From assembly GCA_002469845.1 (NCBI GenBank), contig DKNZ01000083.1:31072-49453 (forward strand): a stretch of 18,382 nt of DNA, in the 5' to 3' direction. The notes under the pieces are model-generated. The model saw only the letters and a program-made list of their open reading frames with translations, searched no databases and was not told where the DNA came from. How positions within the stretch are numbered: position 1 is the stretch's first letter; each line of letters opens with the position of its first letter. Made by a program: the position numbers and the translations under genes. The stretch comes from Cellvibrionales bacterium UBA7375 (GTDB lineage: Bacteria; Pseudomonadota; Gammaproteobacteria; Pseudomonadales; Porticoccaceae). Shown piece by piece: positions 6,998 through 14,295 of the stretch.

Positions 6998-8182
6998 ATG
7001 AAAAATAAAGATACGTCATATCAGCAAGAAACAAACGCCATTCGGGGTGGCTATCAGCCTACCCATGAAAATGAGCATTCAGAAGCCTTATTTCTTACTT
7101 CTAGCTATGTATTTGATAGCGCTGAAATGGCGGCCCAAAGCTTTAGTAACGAGATAGAAGGCAATGTTTACTCGCGTTATACCAATCCTACGGTTAGATG
7201 CTTTGAACGGCGACTAGCCATGTTAGAAGAGGGTGAACAGGCAGTGGCTACGTCCTCAGGAATGGCTGCTACCCTAGCCGTAATTATGGCGTTACTAGAA
7301 TCTGGTGATCATATTATCTGCTCGCGGGATGTATTTGGTAGCACCCGTGTACTTATGGACCAATACATTATCAAATTTGGTGTTGAAGTCAGCTATGTGC
7401 CATTAACAAATTTATCGGCATGGCAGGACGCGGTTAAAACTAATACTAAAATGTTTTTCTGTGAAACACCCTCTAACCCGCTATCAGAAATAGCAGATTT
7501 GGAAGGTCTTAGTCAGATAGCCAAACAAGCAGATGCACTATTGGTTGTTGATAACTGTTTTTGCACGCCAGCGCTACAAAAGCCGCTTAAATGGGGTGCG
7601 GATATAGTGGTCCACTCTGCGACTAAATATATTGATGGTCAGGGAAGAGCACTTGGCGGTGCCGCTGTGGGTAGCGCACAATTAATGGATCAGATACAGG
7701 GATTTTTGCGCGCAGCAGGGCCAACTATGAGTCCGTTTAACGCATGGATATTCTTAAAGGGACTCGAAACATTAAGCCTTAGAATGAAAGCTCACTCAGC
7801 CAGTGCAAGTGCATTGGCGCTATGGCTTTCACAACACCCTAAAGTAAGTAAGGTATTTTTTGCAGGACTTGCCGATCATCCAGGACACAGTCTGGCGAAA
7901 AAACAGCAAACAGATTTTGGTGCTGTGGTTTCTTTTGTGGTTGAGGGTGGGCAAAAAGCCGCATGGAAAGTGATTGATGCAACCCAAATGATCTCGCTTA
8001 CAGCTAATTTGGGTGATGCCAAGACTACAATTGTCCACCCAGCAACCACTACCCACGGTCGTTTAGGTGCTGAAGCACTTGTTGAGGCAGGTATAGAACA
8101 AGGTCTAATACGAATCGCAGTGGGCCTTGAGGATCTAGAAGATATTAAAAATGATATAGATTTGGGCCTTTCTCAACTCTAA
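6998..8182 (+). CDS. metZ: O-succinylhomoserine sulfhydrylase
   Basis: PLP enzyme of the Cys/Met metabolism family that makes homocysteine directly from O-succinylhomoserine and sulfide, bypassing cystathionine. Seen: ETNAIRGGY start, SSYVFDSAEMAA, YSRYTNPTV (phosphate-binding Tyr/Arg), SSGMAA, VVDNCFCTP, and the PLP lysine at residue 210 in VVHSATKYIDGQGR. The length of 394 is typical. The GGRALGG-like GQGRALGG segment and the position after purF fit MetZ as in Pseudomonas, rather than MetB or MetC; substrate specificity cannot be proven from motifs. No Shine-Dalgarno sequence precedes the ATG. A 27-base gap from purF holds a candidate -10 element. Confidence 0.92.
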   Translation: MKNKDTSYQQETNAIRGGYQPTHENEHSEALFLTSSYVFDSAEMAAQSFSNEIEGNVYSRYTNPTVRCFERRLAMLEEGEQAVATSSGMAATLAVIMALLESGDHIICSRDVFGSTRVLMDQYIIKFGVEVSYVPLTNLSAWQDAVKTNTKMFFCETPSNPLSEIADLEGLSQIAKQADALLVVDNCFCTPALQKPLKWGADIVVHSATKYIDGQGRALGGAAVGSAQLMDQIQGFLRAAGPTMSPFNAWIFLKGLETLSLRMKAHSASASALALWLSQHPKVSKVFFAGLADHPGHSLAKKQQTDFGAVVSFVVEGGQKAAWKVIDATQMISLTANLGDAKTTIVHPATTTHGRLGAEALVEAGIEQGLIRIAVGLEDLEDIKNDIDLGLSQL

Positions 8183-8243
8183 ATCATGATCTATAACCTC
8201 TGTGCAATAGTAGATAACACAAACCTACAAAGTCGATTGCATA

Positions 8244-8879
8244 ATGTTTCTAAATAAACTATTCAAACAAACTATGGTCAGTGCCCAAGATGCTCTAGTT
8301 GGTAGAGATCAGTCTATTCAGGTGACTAATTGTCATCAAATAACCCAACAGCCTATTCAGCCACCTTTTGATAAAGCCCTAGAACAAGCTGTAGTCGCTA
8401 TGGGCTGTTTTTGGGGTGCTGAAAGACGTTTTTGGCAGCAACAAGGCGTGGTGTCAACGGCCGTTGGTTATGCAGGTGGTTTTACCCCAAATCCCAGTTA
8501 TCATGAAGTCTGTTCAGGTCAAACCGGACATACAGAGGTTGTGCTTGTAGTATTTGATCCTCAGCAAATAAGTTACAACCAATTACTCAAGGTTTTTTGG
8601 CAATCTCATGACCCTACTCAGGGAATGCGTCAGGGAAATGATACTGGCACCCAGTATAGATCCGCTATCTACTGTAGTGATGAAGACCAATTAAAACAGG
8701 CTAAAGAGTCAGCACAAATAGCACAAACGCTTTTGAGTGAAAGAGGTTATGGTGCCATTACCAGTGAGATTTGCTTGGCACCCATTTTTTACTATGCTGA
8801 GGATGATCATCAGCAGTATTTAGCCAAGCACCCTGAGGGTTATTGTGGTTTACGCGGCACGGGGATTAGTTACCCCTAA
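8244..8879 (+). CDS. msrA: Peptide-methionine (S)-S-oxide reductase MsrA
   Basis: Reduces the S-epimer of methionine sulfoxide in proteins and free methionine. The catalytic Cys55 is in the canonical GCFWGAE motif. YAGG, the SGQTGHTEVV motif, HDPTQGMRQGNDTGTQYRSAIY and YYAEDDHQQYL all match E. coli MsrA closely. The N-terminal extension before the catalytic domain (SAQDALVGR) is also shared with E. coli MsrA, supporting the ATG at 8244; no clear Shine-Dalgarno sequence precedes it. The C-terminal tail keeps the first recycling cysteine (Cys201, YCGLRG) but has Ser209 where E. coli has the second (Cys206). It lies next to metZ, so synthesis and repair of methionine are neighbours, and its stop is 6 bases from the convergent oppDF stop. 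Confidence 0.95.
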   Translation: MFLNKLFKQTMVSAQDALVGRDQSIQVTNCHQITQQPIQPPFDKALEQAVVAMGCFWGAERRFWQQQGVVSTAVGYAGGFTPNPSYHEVCSGQTGHTEVVLVVFDPQQISYNQLLKVFWQSHDPTQGMRQGNDTGTQYRSAIYCSDEDQLKQAKESAQIAQTLLSERGYGAITSEICLAPIFYYAEDDHQQYLAKHPEGYCGLRGTGISYP

Positions 8880-8888
8880 TAGCTATTA
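8877..8888. repeat. 12-bp perfect palindrome joining two convergent stop codons
   Basis: TAATAGCTATTA is its own reverse complement. Its outer triplets are exactly the msrA stop (TAA, 8877-8879) and the complement of the oppDF stop (8886-8888). It is AT-rich and lacks a following T-run, so it is not a standard intrinsic terminator. No other transcription end signal is evident between the two converging genes. Confidence 0.5.
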
Positions 8889-10499
8889 GCGCTTAAGATC
8901 TGCGGTTGGAATTGCCTGCAACAATTCTTGGGTATAGGGCATTTTTGGTATAGCCCAGATCGTTTCTGTATTTCCCTGTTCAACTAATTTTCCATGTTGC
9001 ATTACTGCGACTCGATCACAAATAGAGCGGACTACTGAAAGGTCATGGGATATAAACAGCATAGTCAGATTGCGCTGTTTCACTAAGTCGAGAATAAGTT
9101 CTAATATCTGCGCCTGAATAGTTACATCTAATGCTGAAACGGGCTCATCGGCAACAATAAATTCTGGGTTTGTAGCTATAGCTCGACCAATTGCAATTCG
9201 CTGGCGTTGACCGCCAGAAAATTCATGAGGATATTTTAAAACACTCGATCTATCCAATCCCACAGCATCCATTAATTTTTGAACCTGTTGGGCGACTGTC
9301 TTTTTGTTGGCAACAGCGTGATAAAGCAGTGGTTCTGCCAATGTTTCATAGACCGTCATTCTTGGATTTAATGAGGCATATGGATCTTGAAAAATCATTT
9401 GTAGTTTTGGTCGCCAAGGTAATAATTGGCTAGGTTTTAATGCGCACAGGTCAGTTCCAGAATAAATCACCGAGCCCGAAGTCATAGGAGTCAGTTGAAG
9501 TATTGAGCGCCCAAGCGTTGATTTACCTGAACCAGATTCACCCACTAGTCCAAAAATTTCACCTTTTTTAATATCAAGGCTGACATCGTCTACCGCTTTT
9601 ACTAACACATCGCTACTGCTAGAAAAGTCTCTAAAGTAGGTTTTTACATGGTTAACTTTGATTAAAGTTGAACCCGCTTGAGCATCACTCGCTTTTACTT
9701 TGGCCCCCTTGGGAATCGCCGATAAAAGTTTTTTGGTGTACGCGCTGGTACAGTTGTTAAAGACCTCTTTAGTGGTGTTTTGTTCCTGTGTTTTGCCCTC
9801 ACACATTACCAGCACATTATCGGCAATACCTGCAACCACACCAAGATCATGACTGATAAAAATCACAGCGACATCGCGGGTTTTTTGTAGTTGTTTAATA
9901 AGTTTAAGAATCTGTGCCTGAATGGTCACATCTAATGCAGTGGTTGGTTCATCGCAGATAAGTAGGCGGGGTTTATTTATAAGCGCCATCGCAATCATTG
10001 CACGTTGTCGCATGCCGCCAGAAAATTCGTGGGGATAACTATCAAAACGGGTATCGGCATTAATAATTCCCACTTCATTTAATAGATTAATTGCCTCAGT
10101 TCGGGCGGCTTTTCGACTCAGTCGCAATGTTGTATCTGGATGATAAATTAGGGGTTCAATTAACTGCTCACCAATGGTTAAAAAAGGATTCAGAGAAGTC
10201 ATGGGATCTTGGAAAATCATGGCTATATGATTGCCGCGCAACTGACGCATTCGGTCTGAACTACAGGCTAATAAATCTTCACCATCAAAGTTTGCTGTAC
10301 CGCCTTCAATTACGGCTGGTGGTTTGGGTAGCAGATCTAATAAGCTATAACAGGTAACTGATTTGCCAGACCCAGACTCACCGACAATTGCTAGAGTTTC
10401 CCCCTTATCAACACTAAAGCTAACCTCGTCTACAGCTTTAACCACACCGTTTCTAGTATGGAAAAAAACTTTAAGATCTTTGACGTCTAGAAGTGCCAT
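8886..10499 (-). CDS. Fused oligopeptide ABC transporter ATPase (OppD-OppF in one chain)
   Basis: Cytosolic energy-coupling subunit with two complete nucleotide-binding domains. NBD1: Walker A GESGSGKS (about 40-47), signature EFSGGM (about 159-164), Walker B LLICDE (179-184). NBD2: Walker A GESGSGKST (320-328), signature EFSGGQ (426-431), Walker B IVADE (448-452). Both have the H-loop ISHDL. Each half ends with the YTxxLLxAIP oligopeptide-transporter motif. The fused form resembles YejF-type proteins; classical Opp has separate OppD and OppF. An upstream in-frame ATG at 10547 lies inside oppC. I chose ATG 10499 because AAGGGA is positioned before it, the oppC stop is 1 base away, and the product then begins MALLDVKDLKV, right at the NBD; this gives 537 residues. 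It is the last gene of the opp operon. Confidence 0.93.
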   Translation of the reverse strand: MALLDVKDLKVFFHTRNGVVKAVDEVSFSVDKGETLAIVGESGSGKSVTCYSLLDLLPKPPAVIEGGTANFDGEDLLACSSDRMRQLRGNHIAMIFQDPMTSLNPFLTIGEQLIEPLIYHPDTTLRLSRKAARTEAINLLNEVGIINADTRFDSYPHEFSGGMRQRAMIAMALINKPRLLICDEPTTALDVTIQAQILKLIKQLQKTRDVAVIFISHDLGVVAGIADNVLVMCEGKTQEQNTTKEVFNNCTSAYTKKLLSAIPKGAKVKASDAQAGSTLIKVNHVKTYFRDFSSSSDVLVKAVDDVSLDIKKGEIFGLVGESGSGKSTLGRSILQLTPMTSGSVIYSGTDLCALKPSQLLPWRPKLQMIFQDPYASLNPRMTVYETLAEPLLYHAVANKKTVAQQVQKLMDAVGLDRSSVLKYPHEFSGGQRQRIAIGRAIATNPEFIVADEPVSALDVTIQAQILELILDLVKQRNLTMLFISHDLSVVRSICDRVAVMQHGKLVEQGNTETIWAIPKMPYTQELLQAIPTADLKR

Positions 10500-10500
10500 A

Positions 10501-11376
10501 TCAGTCCCTTGAAGCTCTTGGGTCAAGTGCATCGCGCAAACCATCACCTAAAAAGTTAAGCGCAAATAAAGTTAAAGAAAGAGTAATACCCGGAAAGATC
10601 AACAACCAAGGATACTCTTCCATGGTTTCAACGCCATAATTAATCAGTAGTCCCCAAGAGCTTTCGGGAGGCTGAATTCCAAGCCCTAAAAAGCTTAAAA
10701 AGGCCTCTAATAGCATCACGCTTGGAATGGTTAATGTGGTGTAAACAATCACTGGCCCCAATGTGTTTGGAATAATATGTCGGCGGATAATGGCCCATCT
10801 AGACAGCCCCATAGAATAGGCGGCTTCAATAAATTCCTGCTTGCGCAAAGCCATCACCTGACTGCGAACAATACGCGCCATAGTCAGCCATTCCACAGCG
10901 CCAATAGCGACAAATAACAGCAGAATATTACGCCCAAAAACAACCATCAGTAACACAATAAAAATCATAAAGGGCAGGGCATACATAATATCTACAATAC
11001 GCATCATGATGGCATCTACGCGACCGCCAATAAAACCAGCAATAGCACCCCATAGAATACCAATAACCAGAGCAACGGCAGTAGCGACAAAGCCGACCAT
11101 AAGAGACACACGGCCGCCATACATAACACGCGTGAGCATATCTCGACCAAAGATGTCAGTGCCCAACCAATGGGCGGCAGAGGGGGGTGTCGCGCCAAGC
11201 ATTAGGTCTTGTTCTTCATAGTTGTAGGGTGCAATCCAAGGCGTTAGTAAAGAAACCACGCAGAGAGTTGCCAGTACTGCGAAACCAAATAATGCCATAC
11301 GGTTTTTTCGCAATTTAATCCAAGCATCTAGCCATAGAGAAGTTCGTTGTTGTGATGTTTGAGAGGGACTATGCAT
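10501..11376 (-). CDS. oppC: Oligopeptide ABC transporter permease OppC
   Basis: Second membrane permease of the peptide importer. It has an N-terminal cytosolic stretch, a first membrane segment followed by the periplasmic LTPWIAPYN region, the GTDIFGRDMLTRVMYGGR motif, and the BPD-transport domain. The EAA-type coupling loop reads EFIEAAYSMGLSRWAIIRRH (about 183-202), and the C-terminus ends NFLGDGLRDALDP, both highly characteristic of OppC/DppC; overall the protein reads closest to OppC. Its length of 291 residues is typical. The ATG shares its A with the oppB stop (TAATG), and GGGAGG stands 6 bases ahead, a strong ribosome binding site for a coupled start. Confidence 0.94.
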   Translation of the reverse strand: MHSPSQTSQQRTSLWLDAWIKLRKNRMALFGFAVLATLCVVSLLTPWIAPYNYEEQDLMLGATPPSAAHWLGTDIFGRDMLTRVMYGGRVSLMVGFVATAVALVIGILWGAIAGFIGGRVDAIMMRIVDIMYALPFMIFIVLLMVVFGRNILLLFVAIGAVEWLTMARIVRSQVMALRKQEFIEAAYSMGLSRWAIIRRHIIPNTLGPVIVYTTLTIPSVMLLEAFLSFLGLGIQPPESSWGLLINYGVETMEEYPWLLIFPGITLSLTLFALNFLGDGLRDALDPRASRD

Positions 11377-12311
11377 TAGTTTCCTCCCCGAGCTTGCTGG
11401 CGAAGTTTAGGGTTAAGCCATATCGCAAGCATGTCTGATAGTAAATTAAATACAATAATTAGACCGGCAAAAAAGATGGTCATCCCCAAAATCATGGTGT
11501 AATCGCGGTTAAATGCTGAAGTCACATAAAATCGCCCCAACCCAGGGATTTGAAATATAGTCTCAACCACAAAAGAGCCACCCAAAAGACCGGCAAAGGC
11601 CGGTCCTAAAAAGGCAATCACTGGTATTAGCCCACCGCGCAGTGCATGTTTACAAATAATGAGTCGTTCAGATAAGCCCTTAGCCCGAGCGGTGCGAATA
11701 TAATCTTGTGATAATACTTCGAGCATACCGCCTCGAGACAGCCGAGCAATATAGGCCGCATAACCAGTGCCCAGGGTGAGCGCCGGCAAAATTTTATCTC
11801 CGGGAATATCACCCCAGCCGGAAATGGGCAACCATTCTAAATGTATACCAAAAACTAAGATTAAGATGGGGCCCAATAAAAATGATGGCATGCAAATACC
11901 CAGCATAGCTGCTGACATGGGGATATAGTCCTGCAGGGTATTGGGTCGAATTGCCGCTAATACACCTGCACTAATGCCAATCACTAACGCGACCAACATA
12001 GCATAAAAGGCTAATTCAGCAGTGACAGGCAAACCTGCGGCTATCAATTCATTAACGGTGCGTCCAGAGTACTTAAATGAGGGGCCAAAATCCCCTTGAA
12101 TCACATCACTCAGATAGCTTATGTATTGCTGCCACAGAGGTTGGTCTAAATTGTACTGAGCCTCCAGAGCTCGGGCGACTTCAGGTGGTACTGCTTTTTC
12201 TGCAGAAAAGGGTCCACCCGGTGCGCTGTGAATCAACATAAAGGTCACTGTAATAACAACTAGCAATACAGGAATAGCCTGAAGTAAGCGACCGATAATA
12301 AATCTAAGCAT
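11376..12311 (-). CDS. oppB: Oligopeptide ABC transporter permease OppB
   Basis: First membrane permease of the importer, 311 residues, with about six membrane segments. The N-terminus (MLRFIIGRLLQAIPVLLVVI, 1-20) and the following APGGPFSAEKAVPPEV region are strongly OppB-like, as is GDFGPSFKY. The EAA coupling loop reads YIRTARAKGLSERLIICKHA, and the late motifs VVETIFQIPGLGRF and NRDYTMILG are present. OppB pairs with OppC to form the translocation pore and contacts the ATPase through the EAA loop. Its ATG overlaps the oppA stop by one base (TAATG), with a GAGGGGG stretch about 12 bases upstream. Confidence 0.95.
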   Translation of the reverse strand: MLRFIIGRLLQAIPVLLVVITVTFMLIHSAPGGPFSAEKAVPPEVARALEAQYNLDQPLWQQYISYLSDVIQGDFGPSFKYSGRTVNELIAAGLPVTAELAFYAMLVALVIGISAGVLAAIRPNTLQDYIPMSAAMLGICMPSFLLGPILILVFGIHLEWLPISGWGDIPGDKILPALTLGTGYAAYIARLSRGGMLEVLSQDYIRTARAKGLSERLIICKHALRGGLIPVIAFLGPAFAGLLGGSFVVETIFQIPGLGRFYVTSAFNRDYTMILGMTIFFAGLIIVFNLLSDMLAIWLNPKLRQQARGGN

Positions 12312-13966
12312 TACTGATCTACCCCCTCAGTCTTTATCGGCTCAAGATACATATCTCGGTAATTGGCTTGATTGAGAATATTGCGACCAAAATTCTTTAC
12401 CGAAGGATGTACAAGATTATTAGAGGTATAAACATAAATCGGAATAACCGGCATTTCTTCTAACAGTATTTTTTCGGCCTGCTTGAAAACCTCCAAGCGG
12501 GCATTATGTGTCTTTGCCTCGGGTGCATGCTTAAGAATTAACTGGTCATAGTCACTATTACACCAGTTAGTTCGATTATTTCCCCCATTGCAAAGAAACA
12601 TATCAAGGAAGTTATTTGGATCTACATAATCTCCTATCCAACCTGCTCGAGCTATTTCATAGTGGCGATTGCTCACGGTATCTAGATAAACTTTCCATTC
12701 CTGATTAAGCAGTGTGACATCAATATTAAGATGTTTTTTCCACATCTGTTGCAGGGCCACAGCAATTTTTCGGTGCCCCTCGCTAGTGTTATAAAGAATT
12801 TCCGTGGTGGGAAAGCCCTTGCCATTTGGGTAGCCCGCCTCAGCTAACAATTTTTTTGCCCCTTGGGGATCAAATTTAAGATCGCTTTCAGGGTAGTAGC
12901 CCATGGTTCCCGGTGGCGTTATGGCATAGGCGGGTATTTGACCCCCTTTGGTGATTTGAGTGACTAGCTGATCTCGATTAATAGTCATACCCAGTGCGCG
13001 CCGAACTCGCTTATCCTGCAAATGTGGCTGGTCCACATTTAAACGGTAAAAATAGATACCTAAATAGGGTTGAATACGCAGTGCGGGATTCTGTGATTCT
13101 GTGTAGACCTCAATCTTATCAGAGGGAATACCACTGTAATGCAATTGGCCGGCGCGAAACATACGCTCTTCGGTAGTTACATTCTCAGTGGGGTAGAATA
13201 CCACCTGATTAAGACCAATATTATCTGCATTCCAATAATGGGGATTGCGCTCAACGGTGATTCTTCGATTAATCTTCCATTCTTTTAATTGAAAAGCGCC
13301 GTTACCGACAATATTACCTTCATAGGTCCAACGTGTCCCCCGTTGATCGGCGGTACCAAATTTTTCCACTGTAGCTCGGTGAACAGGGTAGGTGCTGTAA
13401 TGGTCTAGTAACTGTAAAAAGTAGGGTATGGGGTTGGTTAGAGTAACTTGCAGCCTATAATCATCTAAGGCTTTTACACCCACCTGATCAAAATCGTTTA
13501 TTTCGCCCTCGTAATAGGCTTTGGCATTTTCAATAGGGAAGTACATGTAAGCGTAGAGGTTGCCAAGCGCTGGTTGAAGAGCCCGCCACCATGACCAGAT
13601 ATAATCATGCGCATTGTGGGGGTCACCATTAGACCAGCGTGCATCTTTGCGTAAATAAAAAGTATAAACACGACCATCGTCACTTATATCCCAAGATTCC
13701 GCAACCCCAGGACGAGGTTCAAGGGTCTCACCATCTTTATGAATTAATCCTTCCATTAACGCAGAAATAATATGATGCTCAGGAACACCCGTTGCTATAT
13801 GAGGATCAAGGCTCTGAGGTTCAGTGCCATTGCCCCAGTGAAGGGTGCCGTTGAGGTTTCCTGAATCCACATTGCTTTGGTAGTCGCCACAGCCCGACAG
13901 GCCAAGCGTTAGGCTCAGAGCGACCAACAGTAGAACCGATTTTGAACAATGTTTTTGATTTAGCAT
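12311..13966 (-). CDS. oppA: Oligopeptide-binding lipoprotein OppA
   Basis: Solute-binding protein (family 5) that captures peptides and hands them to OppBC. Residues 1-25 form a lipoprotein signal peptide with lipobox LSGC; Cys26 would be acylated, so the protein is membrane-anchored and not freely periplasmic as in E. coli. Seen next: LHWGNGTEPQSLDPH, the LMEGLIHKD region, YTFYLRKDARWSNGDP, GNGAFQLKEWK with ERNPHYWN, VRRALGMTINRDQLV, AGWIGDYVDPNNFLDMF and the PVIPIYVY end motif. The 551-residue length is right for OppA, MppA or DppA; the dense matches favour OppA. Peptide length preference cannot be read from sequence. AAGGAAG lies about 8 bases before the ATG. First gene of the opp operon. 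Confidence 0.93.
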   Translation of the reverse strand: MLNQKHCSKSVLLLVALSLTLGLSGCGDYQSNVDSGNLNGTLHWGNGTEPQSLDPHIATGVPEHHIISALMEGLIHKDGETLEPRPGVAESWDISDDGRVYTFYLRKDARWSNGDPHNAHDYIWSWWRALQPALGNLYAYMYFPIENAKAYYEGEINDFDQVGVKALDDYRLQVTLTNPIPYFLQLLDHYSTYPVHRATVEKFGTADQRGTRWTYEGNIVGNGAFQLKEWKINRRITVERNPHYWNADNIGLNQVVFYPTENVTTEERMFRAGQLHYSGIPSDKIEVYTESQNPALRIQPYLGIYFYRLNVDQPHLQDKRVRRALGMTINRDQLVTQITKGGQIPAYAITPPGTMGYYPESDLKFDPQGAKKLLAEAGYPNGKGFPTTEILYNTSEGHRKIAVALQQMWKKHLNIDVTLLNQEWKVYLDTVSNRHYEIARAGWIGDYVDPNNFLDMFLCNGGNNRTNWCNSDYDQLILKHAPEAKTHNARLEVFKQAEKILLEEMPVIPIYVYTSNNLVHPSVKNFGRNILNQANYRDMYLEPIKTEGVDQ

Positions 13967-13991
13967 CCACTACTTCCTTATTCCTACTATC

Positions 13992-13997
13992 ATTATA
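13992..13997 (-). promoter_or_regulatory. Candidate -10 element of the opp operon promoter
   Basis: On the minus strand this reads TATAAT, a perfect -10 hexamer 25 bases upstream of the oppA ATG, implying a short leader of about 19 bases that includes the AAGGAAG ribosome binding site. No good -35 is present at 17-18 bases (GTATTT at best), so an activator may be needed. It diverges from the ffs promoter. Confidence 0.4.
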
Positions 13998-14062
13998 TGG
14001 ATAAACCGCAATAAAAATACACTTTGATTCAGTAATAGCTGTGTTTTGACCAGCTTTGGTTG

Positions 14063-14091
14063 TTGCACTTGGCGTGTAAACCTCGCATAAT
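14063..14091 (+). promoter_or_regulatory. Sigma-70-type promoter of the 4.5S RNA gene
   Basis: TTGCAC (14063-14068) and CATAAT (14086-14091) are separated by an ideal 17 bases. The bases after the -10 (CTCGCGCC) are GC-rich, like the discriminators of stringently controlled stable-RNA promoters. Transcription would begin near 14098, about 19 bases before the mature RNA end, which fits the RNase P-processed leader of E. coli 4.5S RNA. Confidence 0.6.
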
Positions 14092-14116
14092 CTCGCGCCT
14101 CGAATCTTTTCAATGG

Positions 14117-14224
14117 TGGCCCCCTTTGGTCCCCTCGCAATAGACGACTATTAACTCCGCCAGGCCCGGAAGGGAGCAACGGTAGTAGTTATTCTGTGTG
14201 CCGAGGTGTGGCTATTGGGGGTCA
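14117..14224 (+). ncRNA. ffs: Signal recognition particle 4.5S RNA (bacterial SRP RNA)
   Basis: RNA scaffold that binds Ffh and FtsY to target inner-membrane proteins. The diagnostic domain IV is present: a GGAA tetraloop (14168-14171) closed by CCC/GGG, with the asymmetric and symmetric internal loops formed by CCAGG on the 5' side and AGCAAC on the 3' side. The outer helix closes the molecule: TGGCCCCC (14117-14124) pairs with GGGGGTCA (14217-14224), allowing one G-U pair. The size of about 108 bases is close to E. coli (114). The ends are set from this helix and may be off by a few bases. It lies immediately upstream of dnaX. No U-run follows, so I see no intrinsic terminator. Confidence 0.93.
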
Positions 14225-14238
14225 TCGCCATTCTTCCT

Positions 14239-14266
14239 TTGCGGTCGTCGAATATATACCTATAAT
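14239..14266 (+). promoter_or_regulatory. Candidate promoter of the dnaX-ybaB-recR operon
   Basis: TTGCGG (14239-14244) and a perfect TATAAT (14261-14266) are 16 bases apart. A start near 14273 would leave a leader of about 23 bases before the dnaX ATG. The promoter begins 15 bases after the end of the SRP RNA, so the operon may receive both its own transcripts and read-through from ffs. Confidence 0.55.
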
Positions 14267-14295
14267 GGTGTTTTGATTATCACTGAGTAACCCCT

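Noticed and set aside
8183..8190. ATCATGAT palindrome immediately after the metZ stop as an operator
   Set aside because: Eight-base palindromes of this composition are expected by chance, and it does not resemble a MetJ box (AGACGTCT) or another known operator.
14046..14051. TTGACC as the -35 of the ffs promoter
   Set aside because: No acceptable -10 lies 16-18 bases downstream; TTGCAC at 14063 with CATAAT at 14086 is a much better pair.
13970..14179. A 69-codon minus-strand reading frame upstream of oppA
   Set aside because: It runs antisense through the 4.5S RNA gene, resembles no family and has no supporting ribosome binding site.
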